Source: Dryas octopetala (taxonomy: Eukaryota; Streptophyta; Magnoliopsida; Rosales; Rosaceae). From it: 64,000 nucleotides of DNA. The notes under the pieces were generated by a model that was given only the letters and a program-made list of their open reading frames with translations, was not told the origin of the DNA and searched no databases. The position numbers and the translations under genes are program-made. Position 1 is the first letter of the stretch; the number at the start of each line of letters is the position of its first letter. Below are positions 11,101 through 22,480 of this stretch, one piece after another. Location of the stretch: the NCBI GenBank assembly GCA_963921425.1, contig OY992836.1, positions 14,277,614 through 14,341,613 of the forward strand. Direction: 5' to 3'.

Positions 11101-14100
11101 CTACTATTATATGGAATTTTCATATTAAGAGTTCACATTACCTCTTTCGATGCTCGAAATCCCTCAAGCTTATCACTTGCAGTCACCTCGGTTATTTTTG
11201 TGGTTTCCCTGCCATAGTTTATTCCATCAATATGCTACAATAATGTACAAAATTTGTGCCACTTCGCATATATTTAGAAACAAAAAATTTCAAGATCTTC
11301 AGGCATCAACTGTAAGAAAGTCTAGAGCAGAACGGATGATCGTGAATGCAATAGGAAAAAACAGTTTCTTTGCACTATATGTAGAAAATCTAAAATATAA
11401 AGCTTACTATGTATTGTTATCATCATAGTATTCAAGAATATGCCATTATGTGTTGGTTGCTTTGTAATGGTACTGGAAGCACATGTTTTGTGTGTGTATC
11501 TAACAGTACACTTTCACATAAGTACAACTTGACTGATATGGACATCTTACTACAACTTGTCTGATATTTCACATCTTACCAACACTGTAAAACAGGCCAT
11601 ATCAAGACCATGATACATCTCATCCTTAAGAGGTGTGAAATTCAACCAGGAAAAACAAACTTACAAGTATTTTTTCTTATCTGTTCCCTTCCCTTCTGAA
11701 AAGAAACCAGAAGCCCCATATATCTCCTGCACCTGCATTTTTTAAACAAGCTCAGGCATTATTTCAGGCCTTTCATATCCTTCCCAAAATTGGGATATTG
11801 AATGAATCAAAATCAGGAAAAACACACTTAGAAAATCAAAAAGTATATTCGCATATTGTTTAGAAAATGTAAAGATACAATGGGTGCCACAATTTACCTG
11901 CTTATCCAACCAAACAAGATATTGCACAACAGCCGCACCATCCCGAATGTGAGCTTGCTTTAACCCTTCCAACTCAATTGGGTTCTGAAATTTAAGAGCA
12001 TTCAGTTTATATAAGAATAATGAATAGAATACAAAAAATACAAACTAAATAATTTTATCATTTAATTATTTTAAGAAAGCCACTTGCCAACCTTATAAAA
12101 AAAAAAAAAAGAAAGCTGGTTGCCAAAGAAAGAGAGAAAAGGGGAAGAAACCCCAAGAACCATACATGTTTGCATAACCACATGATCAAAGTTTTAAGTC
12201 CCATATATAATACAGCACCGATGTATGTTTATATGGATGGGGAATGCATTAGCTTATTTATCGAAATAAAACCTTCAATCAACAGTATGATATCTCCATT
12301 AGATAGGAAGTACGCCTACTACCTTTAGAGCTTTTGCAAGGGCCAAAGGTGACTGCTTCAAGAGAACCTTTTCAGGGTTTAGTTTTGAATACAAAGCATA
12401 GCAGCATGAACCAGGGTCAGCCCATATGAGGTCAATATTTTTTTCTTCTGCTTTGTTTGTACCATTTCCTGTAATCTCAGCTTCAGTTCCCTTAACTGAA
12501 AATGAAGATTTGAGCTGATTAGATGCAAGCAAGGTGGCATCTGAGCTCACTGCTTTATAGTCACGAACTCCAATCCCATTTTCTTCAAAGTAATGGTTTA
12601 CCTGCATATCATGCAAATTTCTCAATAACTTGTAACTGGTTATCATCTCATGCTCACACTTGCATTCTTGCATGTTAAGAAGGAAACCTAAACGAAAATA
12701 AAGGACAGCAAAACATTGCTCCAAGGTTTTAATTACTGGTACCGTATCAGATACATAAATTGGTGAAGGCCAATAGTAAATACATCTATTCTTTGAGAAG
12801 AATAGTAAATACATATATTATTATCAGTTTGATTGATTAGTTAACACCATTATTCACCACCGTACGAATATTGCATGAGAAGATGATGAAAATAGGTATA
12901 TATGATTTAACTGACCTCAGAAGAAACCTTCCTTTTATCCACGTAAAAGAAAGCAGAGTTGGATGTCACTATAGCAAATGCATGAACAACTGGAGAGTAG
13001 GAGACATCACTCCCACGAATATTATACAACCAACAAACCTGCAGAGTAGCAATTAAATTGAAATAGTGCAATGACAACATAAAAATAGAATAACCATTGA
13101 AGCCAGAGGCCCAAGTTCAAGGAAGTTCTCAACATATAATAACAAGATCGAGCAATAGACCAAACCAACTCACCTCATCAAGTGCTGAGATGATTATACC
13201 ATGAGCTTTCTCTTCTATGAGCTTTTCTCTCAAATCCCTCAACTTATCTGGTACAGAACGACCAGCATATTCCAAAGGATGTATAATGATAGGATTAATT
13301 TCCTCAGAGGGTTGATTCTTCCAAACTTCATCTACCAAATTTGTGGAAGTCTGAACCAACTTCTGTTGTTTTTTGACAAAAGAAAGCTCCCATTTTTGTG
13401 CAGTGTCTATCGACGTACACCAAGGATCAATACCAATGGCTGCATCTTCAGGAAGATTCTAACAGAAACAAATCATGAATCCACTTACTATAGCGAAGAA
13501 CTTGTAAACTTGACAAATAAGAATATGCAAAGTTGCTATCAGGGCAACTTAGCGGCAGTGACTAACTGAAAGAAGGCTTTGTTGGACAGTTTCAAAAGGG
13601 TATTCTTAGAATCTACAACATAAGAAAAAATTATAGGAGTTCCTCCAAGAACCTGGGACTCACATCTGCCATCCAGACATCCACAGCAGGGTCTTCTCCC
13701 ATTCGCATAAGCTGCCACTGATCGCTAAGTTGTTGTGTTGCCTGCAAAAAGTAACGACCGTCTGTCCAAAGCCGTGCTTCATTCTTCGTTATTAATGCCA
13801 AACCTGAACATAATTTGACACACAATTTAGCATGACAAAGAGATGTAGTCAATTTGACTTTGAGTAATCTATTATAAAAAGACTGACCAGCACTTCCAGT
13901 GAAGCCAGAAACAAATTCACGTCTTTTGTCTCGGCCAGATACATACTCACTCTGCAATGGAATATAAATCACAAAACAAAAATTATTCAACAAAACCGTA
14001 AACACCACACTCTCTCAATAATCAAAATTTACTAAAACGAAAAAAGAAAACAATTTTTTAAAGCACAATTAGCGATCGAGACTAGATTGGATAATTCTTA

Positions 14101-14369
14101 AGCCTATTTCTCAAATAATAATAATAATAATAATAATAATAGAAATAATAGTTGTGATCGAGTGATGGATGACATATACGATTAAAAATTTTCAGAAAAA
14201 AAATTTCAGTGATTGATTAAGCAAAGCATATAATTTGCAGATTAAGAGCAATAGAGAGGGAAGAGAAAGAGAGGACCTGGTGGTAATCTTCGGAAGGTAC
14301 AACTAAGGCATCAAGTGGCGGAGAGTGAGACGCCATTAACGACCTCAAAGCGCTCAGAGTGTCCGCCAT
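8116..14369 (-). CDS. APP1: Xaa-Pro aminopeptidase P (cytosolic M24B metallopeptidase), 16 exons
   Basis: Removes N-terminal residues next to proline; a dinuclear metal enzyme of the M24B family. Exons in transcript order: 14369-14277, 13951-13888, 13803-13664, 13458-13174, 13038-12916, 12601-12323, 11984-11898, 11732-11665, 11208-11142, 10852-10718, 10585-10505, 9729-9675, 9563-9459, 9351-9280, 9099-8975, 8277-8116. All junctions are GT-AG, phases agree, and the sum is 1941 nt (646 aa), the usual length for plant APP1. The protein starts [20 protein letters not shown] and ends KKATEPISA. Metal ligands are Asp443 (in FDSGGQ), Asp454 (in DGTTDITRT), His517 (GTGHGIG), Glu552 (DEPGYYED) and Glu566 (RLENV). 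Their spacing (11, 63, 35, 14) equals that of human XPNPEP1. There is no transit peptide, so the protein is probably cytosolic. In Arabidopsis this enzyme is also known as an NPA-binding protein linked to auxin transport. The reading frame is intact. Confidence 0.95.
14118..14140. repeat. (ATA)n microsatellite in aminopeptidase P intron 1
   Basis: A short trinucleotide run inside the first intron of the minus-strand gene. Confidence 0.85.
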
Positions 14370-15771
14370 CTCTCTTCTTCTTCTCGGTGACGAATTTGAG
14401 TCTTCGTTGAGAGCGAGTGTGAGAGATATTGAGATAGAGATGGAACCTGCAGTTTACAAGTTACAGCTTGCTTACAACTCCAAGGGTGTTTAAGATTCGT
14501 AGAATCAGATTTATACATAAGAATCTGTACCAAAAACAAAGATATATACATAAGAATAAGATAAATTTTTGAGTTCCGAATATGACCCTTGTCCTTGCAC
14601 CTTTATTTGTAGTTCCTTTTGTCACTTATGTTTGGGTTAAATGGTAATTCCCTCAGCATATTCTCTCTCTGATTTACGCTTATTCCAAATAGACTCCATA
14701 AATTTCATTTTTCACCTATACCTCATATTTTTATAGTGTTGTTATTGATACTCTAAAAATGTCATCTGCACTCCAACGTGTACAAATTTTCTCTTATGTT
14801 TTTTTTTTAAATTGGAGTGCAAGATGAATTTTTTAAAGTGCCAATAACAACACTCTTTTTATATACCAGGTAAACATAAGACAGAATGTAAACTATGCCA
14901 CTTATATGTGCCCCTATTCCACAACACATCAAACTATAAAACCAATCCATTTGGAGTTGATAAGCCAAAACATAATAATATCCGAGAATTCAGTAAAAAC
15001 TAATCCATCTGGAGTTAGATTGGAAGAAGATCAAAACTCTGAATTGATAAAACATAATTATATCCAGATTTTTTTTTCTTGTTAGGTCATAACATCTGGA
15101 ATTGATAAACTTGAAAGTGTTGGATATGTTAGTTCAGAATGTCATATCAGCATGACAGCATGTGCAAACACAGTCATCGTTAGCTTTGTGTACACCAACT
15201 GTCACCAAGGTTTCCAAGATTGGCATATTTGCAGGCGTCACACAATAAAAAGCTAACTGCTTTTCACTTTTCAAATGATTTGTTCCACAAAGCTCCTGAT
15301 AATTGTCATCCCAGGTTCAAATTCACAGCAAAAGAAGGGCTTCTTCCTCTTCACAAAATCAACCAGTATTCATAATCACCAATGGTAAAAAAAGATCAAT
15401 AGAACAGTCACTTGAACAAAATCGAAAAGAGAAGTAACTTTATTAATATACCAAGTCCTAAATGAATTACATGTTTTAGAAATGAAGTATACAAAATGAC
15501 ACATCCCACAGATTCACACTCACACAATTATTTGACAAAATCAGGCAGAACAATTTTAACCATTTACAGCTTTCTGAACATAACTGGAAATGAAGAGAAA
15601 AGAAAGAACTAACATTGCAAAGAACTATAACACTGGCAGAAGGTGGCATCTTTCAGGTTTGACAGAAATAAGAAAATGGCAAAACCAATCACAGGAGGGA
15701 TATACTTAAGATCGACAAACAGAAGAATCAAAATGATGGGAAACAAAGATGCTAAAATCAGGAAACCATTA
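14370..15771. other. Intergenic between aminopeptidase P and FQR1-like gene
   Basis: The first part, 14370 to about 14480, is the CT-rich 5' UTR and promoter of the minus-strand aminopeptidase gene. The last part, from about 15420, is probably 3' UTR of the FQR1-like gene. In between lies one small MITE (separate entry). No gene is seen. Confidence 0.5.
14735..14854. mobile_element. Small MITE with 40-bp inverted arms
   Basis: The left arm AGTGTTGTTATTGATACTCT and the reverse of the right arm AGTGTTGTTATTGGCACTTT continue to match for about 40 bases, up to a shared TGCACTCCAA. The whole 120 bases would fold into a hairpin. The target-site duplication is unclear; TTTTTATA occurs close to both ends. 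Confidence 0.6.
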
Positions 15772-17235
15772 TCAAGCTTGGGCAAGCTTCTTGACTACTG
15801 CTGCCATATACTTCCCCTGATGCTCTGCAAGCGCGAACTCAGTTTCACTCGGCCCTCTTGTGCCATCACCAGCAAAAACACCAGCACCATACGGAGAACC
15901 CCCTCGTACAGAGTCCATCTTAAACATGCCAGCTCCAAAAGTATACCCAATGGGAACAAACAACATTCCATGGTGTGCTAATTGAGTGATTGCTGTCCAA
16001 CTGCGATAAATAGCAGAACACAAGTCTCAATACAATTTCTCATCAATTTGTATCAGCCTTTCTAGGCTTTTATTTATAACAATGCAATTCAGATTCTCAT
16101 CACATTTAATGCACTTCAGATTGTTTGACACAATTATAAAAACTAAAAGGAGCATACACAGGCACAACCTTTCAGCATTTCATGAAGATGACATACATAC
16201 ATCTTATATAATGTACTATTTCTCTAAAATATATTTGCAATTTGAACCTCACAACTTTAAGCACATTAACCCTGAAGCACCAGGACAATTCATTTCTTCT
16301 AATGCATATTGGAAAGAGTGTCACCTTAATTAAAGACCAAAGATTTGCTGATCTGAGTTTGAAAGCGACAACAATCTCATACACTCCTACACTAACATGC
16401 GTAAAAGGTCATGGCAATTACATGGGCTACAATAAAAATGCTTCATTTTGGTAACAAATTAACAATAACCTCCATTAATCTACTTTTTTTGGTCATGACC
16501 TCCATTAATCTTCAAGATTAGATAAAATGCATAAAAAGTTAAAAACCCAAGTTTGCAATTCATATGCACAACCAAATAAACAACTGAATTCCCACTTCCC
16601 AAACAAAGACACTTAAAGCAATAGCAAAGAAAGGGCGAAGAAATGAAGGCTTACGCAGTGGTCTCTTGGCCACCTCCTTGAGTCCCAGTACTAACAAAAA
16701 ACCCAGCAGGCTTCCCAGCAAGACTCTGCTCCTTCCACAGCTGCCCCGTCGAGTCGAAAAACGCCTTCATCTGCGCCGCCATGCACCCGTACCTCGTCGG
16801 AAACCCGAACAACATCCCGTCCGCCGCCGCCAGCTCCGCCGCAGAAATCACCGGAATATCGGGGTCCTTCGCCGGTGCCTTCATAGCCTCCAACGCCTCC
16901 TCCGGCAGAGTCTCCGCCACCCTGTACAGCACCCCCTCCGCGCCGTCCACGCCGTCCACGCCCTTCTTGATCCTCCTCGCCAGCTCCTCCACGTGTCCGT
17001 ACATCGAGTAGAACACTATGAATATCCTCAATTTCGCAGTCGGATTCGGGTTTGGATGCGATTCGGCTGCCGCGGCTGAGGAGTTCAAAACGTCGTCGTT
17101 GGAATTCAAAAAGGAATTGGGATTGTCGTCGGCGGGAATCGGCGCGTTTCGCGAGGCGCGCTGGGCGGCGTCGGCGGCTGTGGCGCCTGAGGGGACCTTC
17201 TTCTTGCTTGGGACACATCCCCCGCCTTTCCCCAT
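15772..17235 (-). CDS. WrbA-type NAD(P)H:quinone oxidoreductase, FQR1-like
   Basis: A flavodoxin-fold FMN enzyme that reduces quinones by two electrons, so avoiding semiquinone radicals. Two exons: 17235-16655 (581 nt) and 16000-15772 (229 nt), joined by a GT-AG intron that splits an Ala codon (ETTA|WTAITQL), giving 269 aa. The flavodoxin P-loop region IFIVFYSMYGHVEELA lies near residues 71-86. FPTRYGCMAAQMKAFFD follows near 145, then QTTA-type sequence, LAHHGMLFVPIGYTFGAGMF and a C-terminal YMAAVVKKLAQA. The N-terminus MGKGGGCVPSKKK adds about 65 low-complexity residues ahead of the domain. Its Gly2, Cys7 and following Lys cluster could allow lipid-mediated membrane attachment, as proposed for FQR1-like proteins; this is inference. 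The ATG at 17235 is the only one in a suitable position. Exon 1 is GC-rich, which creates several long but meaningless antisense frames. Confidence 0.92.
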
Positions 17236-17940
17236 CAAGAATAAGGCTGTTCCTCAACGAGGATAAGAGCAATGTAAGCAGCGAAACCCAAACACGAATT
17301 TTCAACTTTTGAGTTTGTTTGTTTCTTAATTCTTTCTTACAGTTAAGCAAGCACAGCCGGCCAAAGAACTTCCTTCCAAGTAAGACTGGTATATACGGTT
17401 GGAATCCGATGAGTGTTACTTTGTGCGTGTATATTATTATATCTCAAATCTCAATAGATATTATGTTTTGCAATGGCCAATGGGACACGTGCCACTTTCA
17501 CGACACAAACGGCGTCTCGTTTTGAATTTTGTTCTCTCTTTTTTTGAAGCAGCAAATTGAGGTCCTTTGGAATTATGTACAAAAGCATCTTTAGGAATAA
17601 GATGTCTCTATACAGCACCGAATAAATCGATTTCTCAGTCATCATTCATCAATCATCTACCATCTACCTAACGCCTCTTCTGTAACATATAATATAGTAG
17701 GGTAAAAATAGGATTGGGTACCTCGTACCTACTTACACTTTCGCTCTTAGCCTCTCACACACAAAAATATGGTAAAAATAATGAACCGAATTGGTTGATG
17801 TTGATATTGTTGGGAAAAGATAAGAGGCAAAGGGGAAAAGATTACTTTTATATTAGCACTTCAAAGGCTACACGAACAATTTTTACTTTTATGCAGCCAT
17901 TCACATCCTAGGAATGGACCGATTTGAGTGTGAAGAGGTA
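17236..17940. other. 5' flank of FQR1-like gene
   Basis: Promoter and 5' UTR side of the minus-strand gene. ORFs at 17319-17525 and 17714-17911 have no recognisable content. Confidence 0.4.
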
Positions 17941-17941
17941 A

Positions 17942-18243
17942 TATAGGAGGCTTGGCAAAGGAAAGGAGGGATATTCACAGTTCAGACGGTATGAAATTTC
18001 GGGAAAACTAGCTGATTCATGTGCGAGACGTTTGGCTATCTGGAAACAGATTTACTTTCAAAACCATTCACTCCAAGTTGAGGTTCATCAAAAGAGATTG
18101 AGAGTAGAAAGGCCAACTGAAGCCCAGATTGCACACCAAAAAGCCATTGCAAAAGCCATAGATGACTTGCTGGAGAAACATAAAATCCTAAAGAGTCGGC
18201 CCTCGCCAGTTTCATGGCTAAAAGAAGATTATGCTTTTTTATG
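17942..18243 (+). pseudogene. Coding-like relic, not recognised
   Basis: An open frame of about 100 codons without its own ATG: it is closed upstream by TAA at 17939-17941 and ends in TGA. The composition is strikingly protein-like for this AT-rich spacer: charged, with few Ser/Phe runs and helix-forming stretches such as RPTEAQIAHQKAIAKAIDDL. It is preceded at about 17897 by a pyrimidine-rich TTTTATGCAG that resembles a 3' splice site. I do not recognise the family. It could be an exon remnant or captured fragment of a larger gene. The last codons run into a 33-bp direct duplication. Confidence 0.35.
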
Positions 18244-18283
18244 AACGAGACTAAAAGAAGATGATGCTTTTTTATGAACGAGA
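18218..18283. repeat. 33-bp direct tandem duplication
   Basis: Two adjacent 33-base copies (18218-18250 and 18251-18283) beginning CTAAAAGAAGA and ending GAACGAGA differ at a single base. The duplication sits at the 3' end of the coding-like relic. Confidence 0.85.
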
Positions 18284-18670
18284 AAAACACTTGGTTTTAT
18301 CTTGTTCATTAGACAAATAATAATTAGACTTTAGTATCATAAACAATGAAAATGATTCATCAAAGAATATAAAAGGTTAGTATACACTGCACCTTGTGTA
18401 GGCAATTAATAAATGATAAAGGCCACCATAGCAGGTGAAGAGATTACTATTGCAAAATGCAAATACTTGTCAATTGAAGTACACAAACATAGATCCAAAC
18501 AGGTCCAGTTTTACACCACAGTGACAGACAGATGGTCAAATTTACAACTATACCGCTGGAAAATGAAATTTCTCTAAAAATGGTATTCGAGTTCCCAACC
18601 TTAGTACTAGAAGTTTCAGCAGATAATCCATTTCTACAGGCCATTAGAATTGTCAATCCTATAATACATC

Positions 18671-19898
18671 TCACTTGGGATTCCTAAGAACAATGATAAC
18701 AGAATCTCCACGAAGAAACATCTTACTGATGAATCTATCCTTGTTAACAGGTTGGGCTTTTTTCTTGCCTTTTCCAGTCTTTGGTACCTGCATAGACAAA
18801 TAAAATATTAACATAAATATCATTAGAGAAAAGTTGATTGATGAAGATCAACCAGACCGCAGCCAAATGAAAAAAATAAAACAATGATGGGAAATACCTC
18901 AGTCCACATCTCCCTAACATTTTCCAGAACCATGTTGCAATGCCGATCAAAAGCTCTCACACGACCAAGAAGCTTTCTGTTATTACGACAATTGATGAGC
19001 ACCTGTTTGCACAATAAGAACCAATTTCACTTTTAGAATACTAGCCCTTGATATGTAAAGGATAGATACAAGAAGAACTATATAATTATAAGAAAGCATT
19101 ACCTGAGTATTATTTTTGACACTCATCATAAGAACAGAAAGTGGTCCTGTATTAAATTCCTCTTCCTCGTTCTTGGCAACTTGCTGCAGTCAGGTTGGAT
19201 AAGCATTTAACACAAATTGATGATATAAATCAGAATAAACATGCTGGTTTAAAGGTTTTTATTTAGGAGAAGAAAAATATAGTCATATGAGACCATGCCA
19301 TAGACAACAAAGACATCACTCTCAGACATTTGGTTTTATTTAGCTGGAATAGTAAATGGGTAAATTGTTTGGCAGTCCATTAGATGATTGTAAAAATGAA
19401 ACACACACACAAATAGACATAGAAGCCATGATAAGATTAAGAATGACGATTCCATGTGAGAATTACATATTTTCTGATACATCAAACAAAAATGATTAAC
19501 TGAACTGCAAAAAAATTCTGGACTCGACTAGTATCCATGCACCAGCAACAAACCCATAATATCAAAGCATACAAAAGTTTTTAAAGTTCCAAATGCCGGA
19601 GCATCATTCAATACAATTGCAAAATGACAACTCAAAGAAGTTTTTTGTTATAAAATTCCAAATTCAGGACAACAAAAACCATTTTACCTCAATCTCGTAT
19701 AAAACATAACATCTAATGGTACAAAGAGACATAATAAACATGCACTAAATTAGCTCGAGAGCAGTATAACTTACATCTTCCTCCATTGGCCGGCTGGAAA
19801 GAGAAATAAACACAAAACAAAAAAGGAACAATTGTCAGTATTTCAGTGAATAGCCAAGGACAATTCCAATTTGACATATCAAACTAATCATACCTCAT
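18671..19898 (-). CDS. SMD2: Small nuclear ribonucleoprotein SmD2
   Basis: A core Sm-ring protein that binds the Sm site of U1, U2, U4 and U5 snRNAs in the nucleus. Five coding exons: 19898-19894 (only ATGAG), 19793-19775 (19 nt), 19183-19103, 19002-18898 and 18787-18671. The sum is 327 nt, 108 aa, the normal SmD2 length. The protein begins [19 protein letters not shown] and continues [20 protein letters not shown], which is Sm motif 1. [20 protein letters not shown] and [10 protein letters not shown] follow, and it ends with [23 protein letters not shown], which is Sm motif 2. All splice sites are GT-AG. The start codon is split from the rest by an intron after only five coding bases, and a micro-exon follows. 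The family is so conserved that the gene is surely functional. Confidence 0.95.
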
Positions 19899-20825
19899 TT
19901 TGAACGGGTAGATTTCTAAGGCGTCCTTAATCAGAAACCTAAATACCAACCTGGCAAGGAACACAGAAACGAGATAAATCAAGTTAATCAGAGTCTTAAG
20001 TGATAACTGAATGACAGACACAACTATGACAGCAAAAAGGTAGAACTGTAAACACGCATGGCTCAAATAATATAAACCTACAATAATATAATATAACATA
20101 ATTAAGTTCTCATAAATTCATTGGATGTGTCATGGCAAAACTAACTTGCACAGGTTTGTTAACCAAAAACCTTAACAACCAAAGTAATAAATGTTGCATA
20201 CAAAAATCTAGGATCCATTCTAAATTTTTTAAATACCAATGATGCCCAGTGAGGTTAATTACAACCCTTTAGCAGTTATTACATAATGGGTTCAAGCGTC
20301 ACTAACAAATAGTCCATAAATAAAAAAAATAAAAAAAATCAAACTTAATAGTCTAAATTAGGTCAAGCCTCTTCAGTTCAGGTCTCCAAAATTTTTCCAC
20401 ATGGAGCATTTCGGAAGAACGAAAGTTAATTGTCAATCATCATCAGAGGCAATCTAAAGTTCTCTAAACTACCACAATATTAGAGAACCTTATATTTCAA
20501 ATATAGTATAAAATAGATAATATATATCATATTTCTTATATATAGCTATTTATAACAGAGTATATCGCATACAAATATACTAATATACTGTTTCTGATTT
20601 TCAATTTTAAACCTATCATCAAATCTATGCATAAATCACTAAATCAGCAGAAATGACGAAATACATAGTCTTTCTGAATATAAATCATCACCTTGGAGTC
20701 GGCAGAGAGAGGATGCTGTGTCGCCGATCAGTTAGGGTTTCAACCAAACCAGGAAAACAAAGAAGGTGAGAGGAAGAGAGAAGTAAATGGCTGCTGCGTG
20801 AGAAGTGAAGTAGAGTTAGGGTTTC
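19899..20825 (-). other. 5' UTR region of SmD2, with a likely non-coding first exon
   Basis: On the minus strand a good donor (CCAAG|GTGATG) lies at about 20692, after a CT-rich stretch reaching back to about 20825. An acceptor (TTGCCAG|GTTGG) lies at about 19951, just before the ATG exon. This suggests one untranslated exon at about 20825-20692, a 0.7 kb intron in the 5' UTR, and a second exon carrying ATGAG. A UTR intron is common in plant Sm genes. The exact transcription start is not visible. Confidence 0.5.
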
Positions 20826-22480
20826 TAACCATCTAGTGCCCGATGATGGCGGCATTTGGCGGTTTGGGCTTAAAACTTAAGTTAGTTAAAAGCCCACTAA
20901 GAAGTATATGAGAGCCCAGTCGACTTATAGTATGTAAGCCCAAAATTAGATGCCCAAACCTTCATTCCGCACTTGGTGAGTTAATTGATATTATACTTAA
21001 TTTCTCATTGGGCTGGCCATAATAGTCAAACTCAGTTTAATTGAACTTCCATTTCGACCCATCACTTGGTCATTAGGCCCAAACCCTAATAACTTTTTAA
21101 AATAATTATTTACTGATTGGAAATATCTATCCAAACGTGAAATGTTAGTAACATTTTCCTTTTTTACTTTCTTTTTCTACATTTTCTCTTCTCCAGCCCA
21201 TTTTTCAGTGTAATATCATGATCAAAATTGTTTATTTTCTAAATTGCCCTTTAAAGATCATCTATGTAAAAATTTAACTAAATCAAAAATCGTTTAGTCT
21301 TCTACTGTTATCAAAAAAATAGAAAGTTTTGATAATAGTTCGATTCACCATTTATTTATTTAATAACAGTTAGATGATTAAACAATTTTCAATTTGATTA
21401 TTTTTTACATAAATGATCTATAAAGGATACTCTATGATATGAATAATTCTAATAATGAAACTACATTGCGTAATAGAGACGTAATAGAGAGAAAGTAACT
21501 AGTATTCCTCCACTGAAATGAATTCTACTTTATCACATCTTCTATACTATTGGATTATCAATAACCGAAAAAATTAAGAGAAATTTTGAAAACCAACCAT
21601 TTTCTTGTTTTCATTAGACTTTTAATAATTTTTTAAAAGTTTTTCACATTCAGGTTAGTTTTCTAAATTTCTAAAAAAATTAAGCCAAATTTTTAGAATT
21701 TAATTATATTAAGTTTCTATGTGGGTTGGGGTTATATTAAAGCTATCTTAATTCTAAATACCATTATTGTTTTAATTAGCAGGTGGGGGGTTAAAGTGTT
21801 GGAGTCATACTATTCCATTTTACATTAATTATTGGTGGCAAGTGACTCTAAGCATCCCAATTGATGGAAAGTTTTCCGATCATGCATGCATAAACCTTAT
21901 CAATTAGACAAAAACTAATGATGCATGTAAACAAAACTCGTAGGCACCTGACTAGACATGCCCTGGATTAGGTGTGGCAGCTGCTAGCATATACTATCTA
22001 AGCAGGTAGCTAGACCTGCCTAGAAAAACCTGGGCCGGGCAGTTCATCCAATCAGGCCCATGGTTTTCTATTTTACCTTCCTCTGAAATGTAATTGGTTT
22101 TTAGTTAAAACTATTTTATATATACGTCAGCATTAAAATAAATAAAAGCTTGAAATTTAAACAAAAAATGAGCTCTCTCTATTGGAGGGAACCTCCGAGT
22201 CTCCGACCATTCACAATATCTTTGTTTTGTATAAACTTACAAGCTTTTTTTTTTCTCTATTTTTTGATAGATGCTTTCTTTTGATTTTACAAAAAAATTC
22301 AAAAAAATATAAAGGTTAAGGTTGAGATAAGATCCTCATGTACCATGTGCCACATTAATTTCAAATGAAAACAAGTTAGAAAATGAGATAATGTGGATTT
22401 ATCTGAAAACTTAATTATCTCTTATCTGATGAGTTTAAATTTAAATAGAGAGAGTTATCTTATCTCAATCTGATCTGAAC
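20826..22480. other. Gene-poor spacer
   Basis: AT-rich DNA upstream of SmD2. Apart from the hairpin repeat at 21248-21427, I see no gene, RNA or clear element. Confidence 0.55.
21248..21427. mobile_element. Hairpin repeat (MITE-like)
   Basis: The left arm CTTTAAAGATCATCTATGTA and the reverse of the right arm CTTTATAGATCATTTATGTA begin an imperfect palindrome that runs through the whole 180 bases, with AGATCAT, CTAAATCAAAAAT and CTGTTAT as shared blocks. A similar hairpin occurs at 28474-28643, and its motif is seen again at about 61447. Ends and target duplication are not defined. Confidence 0.5.

Noticed and set aside
13201-13569. Plus-strand 122-codon frame
   Set aside because: Antisense to aminopeptidase P exon 4 and its intron.
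16666-17350. Long frames on the plus strand and in a second minus frame
   Set aside because: Shadows of the GC-rich first exon of the FQR1-like gene.
18036-18290. Minus-strand 84-codon frame
   Set aside because: Phe/Ser/Leu-rich antisense of the coding-like relic and its tandem duplication.
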